Below, one piece after another: positions 60,576-64,000 of a stretch of DNA of 64,000 nucleotides. Every line of letters starts with the position of its first letter. Position 1 is the first letter of the stretch. Both the position numbers and the translations under genes were made by a program. The notes beneath the pieces are model-generated. The model saw only the letters and a list, made by a program, of their open reading frames with translations. It was not told the origin of the DNA and did no database searches. The stretch covers positions 2,467,001-2,531,000 of the forward strand of contig JAYKKT010000064.1 of the NCBI GenBank assembly GCA_036023115.1. The letters are read 5' to 3'. The stretch is from Brasenia schreberi. Taxonomy: Eukaryota > Streptophyta > Magnoliopsida > Nymphaeales > Cabombaceae.

Positions 60576-60838
60576 TCAATTGATCTCTTCCAACATCTCC
60601 AACAATTATATGATGCCATCTTTTCTTCTTGTAGCTGGATTTTCCTCTCAAAGTTGTCTATACTTCCTCTCTGACAAAATTTTCTTTGGCTAAGATCTCT
60701 CAGTCTCGGTTCCCTAATAAGACCTGTCGTAGGACTCTGATCAGCTACTTGAGGGAGTCTTTTGCAAATATTCTTATACTTCTCATTCCATGTGTCTCTG
60801 GGGAGGGGAGATAGCATATCCTCATAGTCAATGCCCAC
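60566..60838 (-). other. Unassigned 90-codon open frame
   Basis: Begins MGIDYEDMLSPLPRDTW and is rich in charged residues, with a CWRCWKR end. I recognise no family. It abuts the LTR-like fragment, so it may be retroelement-derived. Not supported as a gene. Confidence 0.2.
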
Positions 60839-62139
60839 CCATTACTTGGCTTCTTGACATGGACGGAGGCTGCAAAAAGAATAGCAGCAGCATTGCCTCC
60901 TTCAACCTAATTTGCTCTTTCAGTTCAAAGCTGGGGCAAGTCCCCGACTCCCCTCTGTCCTGTTTATAATTTTTGAAATTATGGTCCGACTTATGAGATA
61001 CTTTTATCATGATTACTTATCCTAAATGATGTGCTATTTGAGTCTTTCGATGCTGCAAAACTTCATCAACTTATTTTTATGTCTGAAAGTTCAAAACCAT
61101 CCTACTCGCAGGCTTGCAGCACCTCATGTTATTGTTGGAAAAACTATTTCTATTTCTTCCAAAGAATGACGTTGTAATGTGTAATACCAGGAACCGAAGG
61201 AAAAACCATGAAGTTCTGTAGTACCAGTAAAAGCATGATTTTGGGAAACTTATGGTCACCTTTTGTTTGAATATACATTAATCATATGGAGTTCACTATC
61301 AAAGTTTGGGGGTACGATCATCACATATAATTATTAAACCCTAAAACTTTCTTGTTAGACTCTAAAGTCTAAACCTTCTTCTTGTTGGATTGGATGCATT
61401 AAGTCCTGTTAACGTGTGTTAGATGATCTGTCCAATTACCATTTGCATTATCTATTGCTCGTACCATTGGTCAACCATGGTAATATTGACAGGCGCACAT
61501 GCTGACATGAGGCAATGTCACATTACTCCTGCTCAATATGCATCGTCTGGTAGTTGGTATCTTCACAGTGATTTGACTTGATGACGTTTATGGGATTTAA
61601 AGATTTTCAGTACACCTAAAGTTTTGACAATCACCAGTACAACTAATAAGTTCTAAGTGCATTTTAATTTTTGATATGAACAGAGAAGGTCCAGAGCTTA
61701 ATCCGTCTAGATTGCCACTAAGTACATTTAAGATTATCATCTTATTATCCTTCTAAAAAAGTTATCTATAGTTTTAGTAGTTTTCAAAAGCATACCTCAA
61801 TTTGTGGTAATATTAAGGCAGCTAAGTGTTGAAGTTGATCTATATAATCCAACTTAAGTGGCTAACTGGTAACTCTTGTTGAATGCTTCAAATTGTGTTT
61901 CACTGGCGATTCAAAAGTTGTAAAAAGGGAGAGAGGGAAGGTAGGGTCTTTTCCCTCTATACCGGTGGTAGCCATCTTTTGATTTTCCCCAGGTTCTAAA
62001 GGCAAGCAACTGAAACACTGGGTGGGTGGAGATAAATCCTCAAGTTCAGACTTCCCACTCATGTTTAGTTAATATCTCTTCCTCTGTTTTTCGTTTAATT
62101 CTTTGTTTGGATTTTGATTCTGTTATTAGATGTGAAGAA
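60839..62139. other. No gene recognised
   Basis: AT-rich DNA without clear repeats or coding signal. Could be intron or upstream sequence of the DnaJ exon at 63402, but no upstream DnaJ exon (J domain with HPD) is visible. Confidence 0.4.
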
Positions 62140-62188
62140 CAGCCGACCCCATCTAGTATGGGAAAAGGCTTAGTTGTAGTTGTTGAAA
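62140..62188 (+). mobile_element. RTE 3'-end micro-insertion
   Basis: gccgaccccatctagtatgg, aaaaggcttagttg, then a TTG-like tail with one change. About 49 bp; the target duplication is unclear. Confidence 0.75.
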
Positions 62189-62779
62189 TATTCACAGAGG
62201 TGCACACCACAATTGATGGTAAAGGTCACTTTAAAAGCATAATTTCTCATAAAATAAAAGTTGTAAACACAGATATCAACAACAAACTCGTGCTTTTTGT
62301 TTATGAAATATAGTTGATATTGACAGCCAAACTTACTGCAACTAATTTATTGTGAATTGAATGAACACCCAATTCAGCAAGTCATATAAGGAACATATTG
62401 CCAAACTGGTAACGGTAGTCAATAATTTTTGTAAACTTGCATAGATCCTAATTATCACATCATGGGCTGCTATAAAGCTCCTTCTAAAACTGTTACATAT
62501 ATTATATGCTCGTTTTCATGAGTTTATAGCTTAGGATTCAATGAACTTTTGGCATTTCCCTCACGGCAGAAGATCTCATACCTGCACATTTTGCGTCCAA
62601 CCCTTTCCTTGGAACTGAAACTCATGGATTCACTTAATAAAGAATCTAGAATCTGAGGACCTAAGATCCTCTTTTGAGGGCGGTCAGATCTTGGCATGGT
62701 CATCACAGTGTCTTACACCTGGCAAGTTACAAAATGACAAAATCCAATTGGCTTCGGGGCTGGACTCAGTCTAGTTTTA

Positions 62780-63137
62780 GGATAAGCAATAATCTATTAA
62801 CTTCAAAAGGTTAGCTTGGCAGATGGGATTCAGGAAGGTGCTGGTAGTAAATGAGTCTGTAACAGCAGTTAAGCTGATTGCAGAGAGTGAAGGACAGAAT
62901 AGCGACAGTCGGCTGGTCTGGCAAGTGAAGAGATGGACTCTAAAGGACTGGGACATCAAAATAATAAATACTTTTTGGAAAAATAACAGATGCACAGATT
63001 GCGTAGCAAGACTCAGCATGCAACAACCAATAGCCTTCCAGATGCTCACTTTAGCTCTGCCTGTGCTAGAACGCCTTATGGCAGATAATATAGGAGGAGC
63101 AGATACCCATAGCTTCATGTGGGTGATGAGTAATTGA
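62780..63137 (+). pseudogene. L1-type LINE RNase H-like (RVT_3) fragment
   Basis: The plus-strand frame contains MGFRKVLVVNESVTAVKLI (the family's conserved E/D-S-D block, here N-E-S), then WDIKIINTFWKNNRCTDCVA, matching the R-E-G/N-N-x-x-A-D motif with Asp retained, and LSMQQPI. It ends at a stop at 63135. This is the C-terminal RNase H tail of a plant L1 LINE; no RT is present. Confidence 0.65.
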
Positions 63138-63245
63138 GCTACATTCCTCTCCTTGGGTCGTTGACCCCATTGTATTACAAATAAAAGGCAAGAATTACTA
63201 TGCTGTATGCGGGTTTTGCTTGTTTGAAGAAGTGACTTGGATTCC

Positions 63246-63369
<124 letters not shown>

Positions 63370-63401
63370 TTTCTTATCTGATAGTCTCTTCTTGTTTGCA
63401 G

Positions 63402-63833
63402 GAAACCAACAACTGTAGAAGAAATCGTGACAATTGAGATCAAGTCTGGTGGAAGAAAGGTACAAAGATTACCTTTCCAGAGAAAGGCAATGAACTAAGG
63501 AATACTATCCCATCCGATCTAGTCTTTATTATAGATGAGAGACCTCGTGCCACATTCAAGAGAGACGGCAATGATTTGATAATGACGCAGAAAGTCTCAC
63601 TTGTTGAATCTCTCACTGGATACACAGTCCAATTAACAACATTAGACGGCCGGACTCTAACAATCCCTGTGAATTCTATAATTAGTCCTGGATATGAGGA
63701 AGTTGTGCGTGGTGAAGGTATGCCTATCCCAAAGGAACCCACCAAGAAAGGCAACTTGAGAATCAAGTTCAACATCAAATTCCCCTCAAGACTTACTGCG
63801 GAGCAGAAGACGGGTATCAAGCGACTGTTTTGA
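63402..63833 (+). pseudogene. Last exon of a DnaJ (HSP40, DNAJB-type) gene with a one-base frameshift
   Basis: Encodes the C-terminal substrate-binding domain of a class B J-protein co-chaperone of HSP70. The exon follows a tttgcag acceptor and opens KPTTVEEIVTIEIKSG. One base is missing at 63448-63449, where the family has GWKKG. From the next frame it continues TKITFPEKGNELR, PSDLVFIIDERPRATFKRDG, VSLVESLTGYTVQL, VNSIISPGYEEVV, GEGMPIP, and KTGIKRLF to the stop at 63831. The rest of the domain is well conserved. No J-domain exon lies upstream in the window. It is either a recently dead gene or one with a sequencing error in an otherwise live exon. Confidence 0.85.
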
Positions 63834-64000
63834 CCCCTTGAGTCATGTAATGTTCCTTCTCTTTAGATCTTATTTAAGTGCCTTAGTTGTTGTTCTTATC
63901 TTGTTGGTTTAGCTGTTAGCATCTTCTTTCTCTCTGTTCATTTTCCTTTTTGTTTACAGAGTATACAAGTAGTAAGTCCTAAATCATTCCATGTTGTCTT
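63834..64000 (+). other. Probable 3' untranslated region of the DnaJ gene
   Basis: T-rich sequence after the stop codon with no coding potential. No clear AATAAA was identified before the window ends. Confidence 0.4.

Overview
This window is nuclear DNA of a flowering plant. It shows GT-AG spliced genes with plant-specific exon layouts (class II trehalose-6-phosphate synthase, plastid omega-3 desaturase), Ty1/Copia LTR retrotransposons primed by initiator tRNA-Met, plant RTE-type LINEs, hAT transposons, tRNA-derived SINEs and many (CT)n, (TA)n and (GT)n tracts. The species cannot be named from the sequence; a woody, TE-rich genome would fit. There are no bacterial operons, CRISPR arrays or rRNA genes.

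Layout. (1) 1-12.1 kb, minus strand: the first five coding exons of an XRCC2-like RAD51 paralogue for recombinational repair; its 3' exons lie off the left edge. Its introns hold a complete but dead Copia element (1649-5906, TSD atatc), an LTR fragment, a 2 kb RTE LINE and a hAT terminal fragment. (2) 12.1-15.9 kb: intergenic repeats. (3) 15.96-24.9 kb, minus strand, with a leader to about 26.3 kb: a class II trehalose-6-phosphate synthase gene whose splice sites survive but whose first exon carries two large internal deletions, the second out of frame, so I call it a pseudogene. Its last intron contains an RTE copy split by a hAT transposon. (4) 26.3-35.5 kb: microsatellites, SINEs and a 3.2 kb plus-strand RTE LINE with a tandemly duplicated 5' end. 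(5) 36.3-39.4 kb and 48.3-51.0 kb, plus strand: two tandem eight-exon omega-3 fatty acid desaturase genes, about 12 kb apart start to start. The downstream copy has a plastid transit peptide (FAD7/8 type). The upstream copy has an intact reading frame but has lost 77 N-terminal residues covering the transit peptide while keeping the homologous start codon. Both end in a KKxx dilysine. (6) 52.6-58.6 kb: a second complete, decayed Copia element. (7) 58.6-64 kb: TE debris, an L1-type RNase H fragment, and the last exon of a DnaJ (HSP40) gene with a one-base frameshift.

The most interesting observation is the desaturase pair: a plastid enzyme and a transit-peptide-less sister that may have been re-targeted to the ER. 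A second theme is RTE LINE activity: at least eleven insertions, several only 36-100 bp long, with 15-18 bp target duplications. All coordinates and splice calls were made by eye; no search or alignment program was run.
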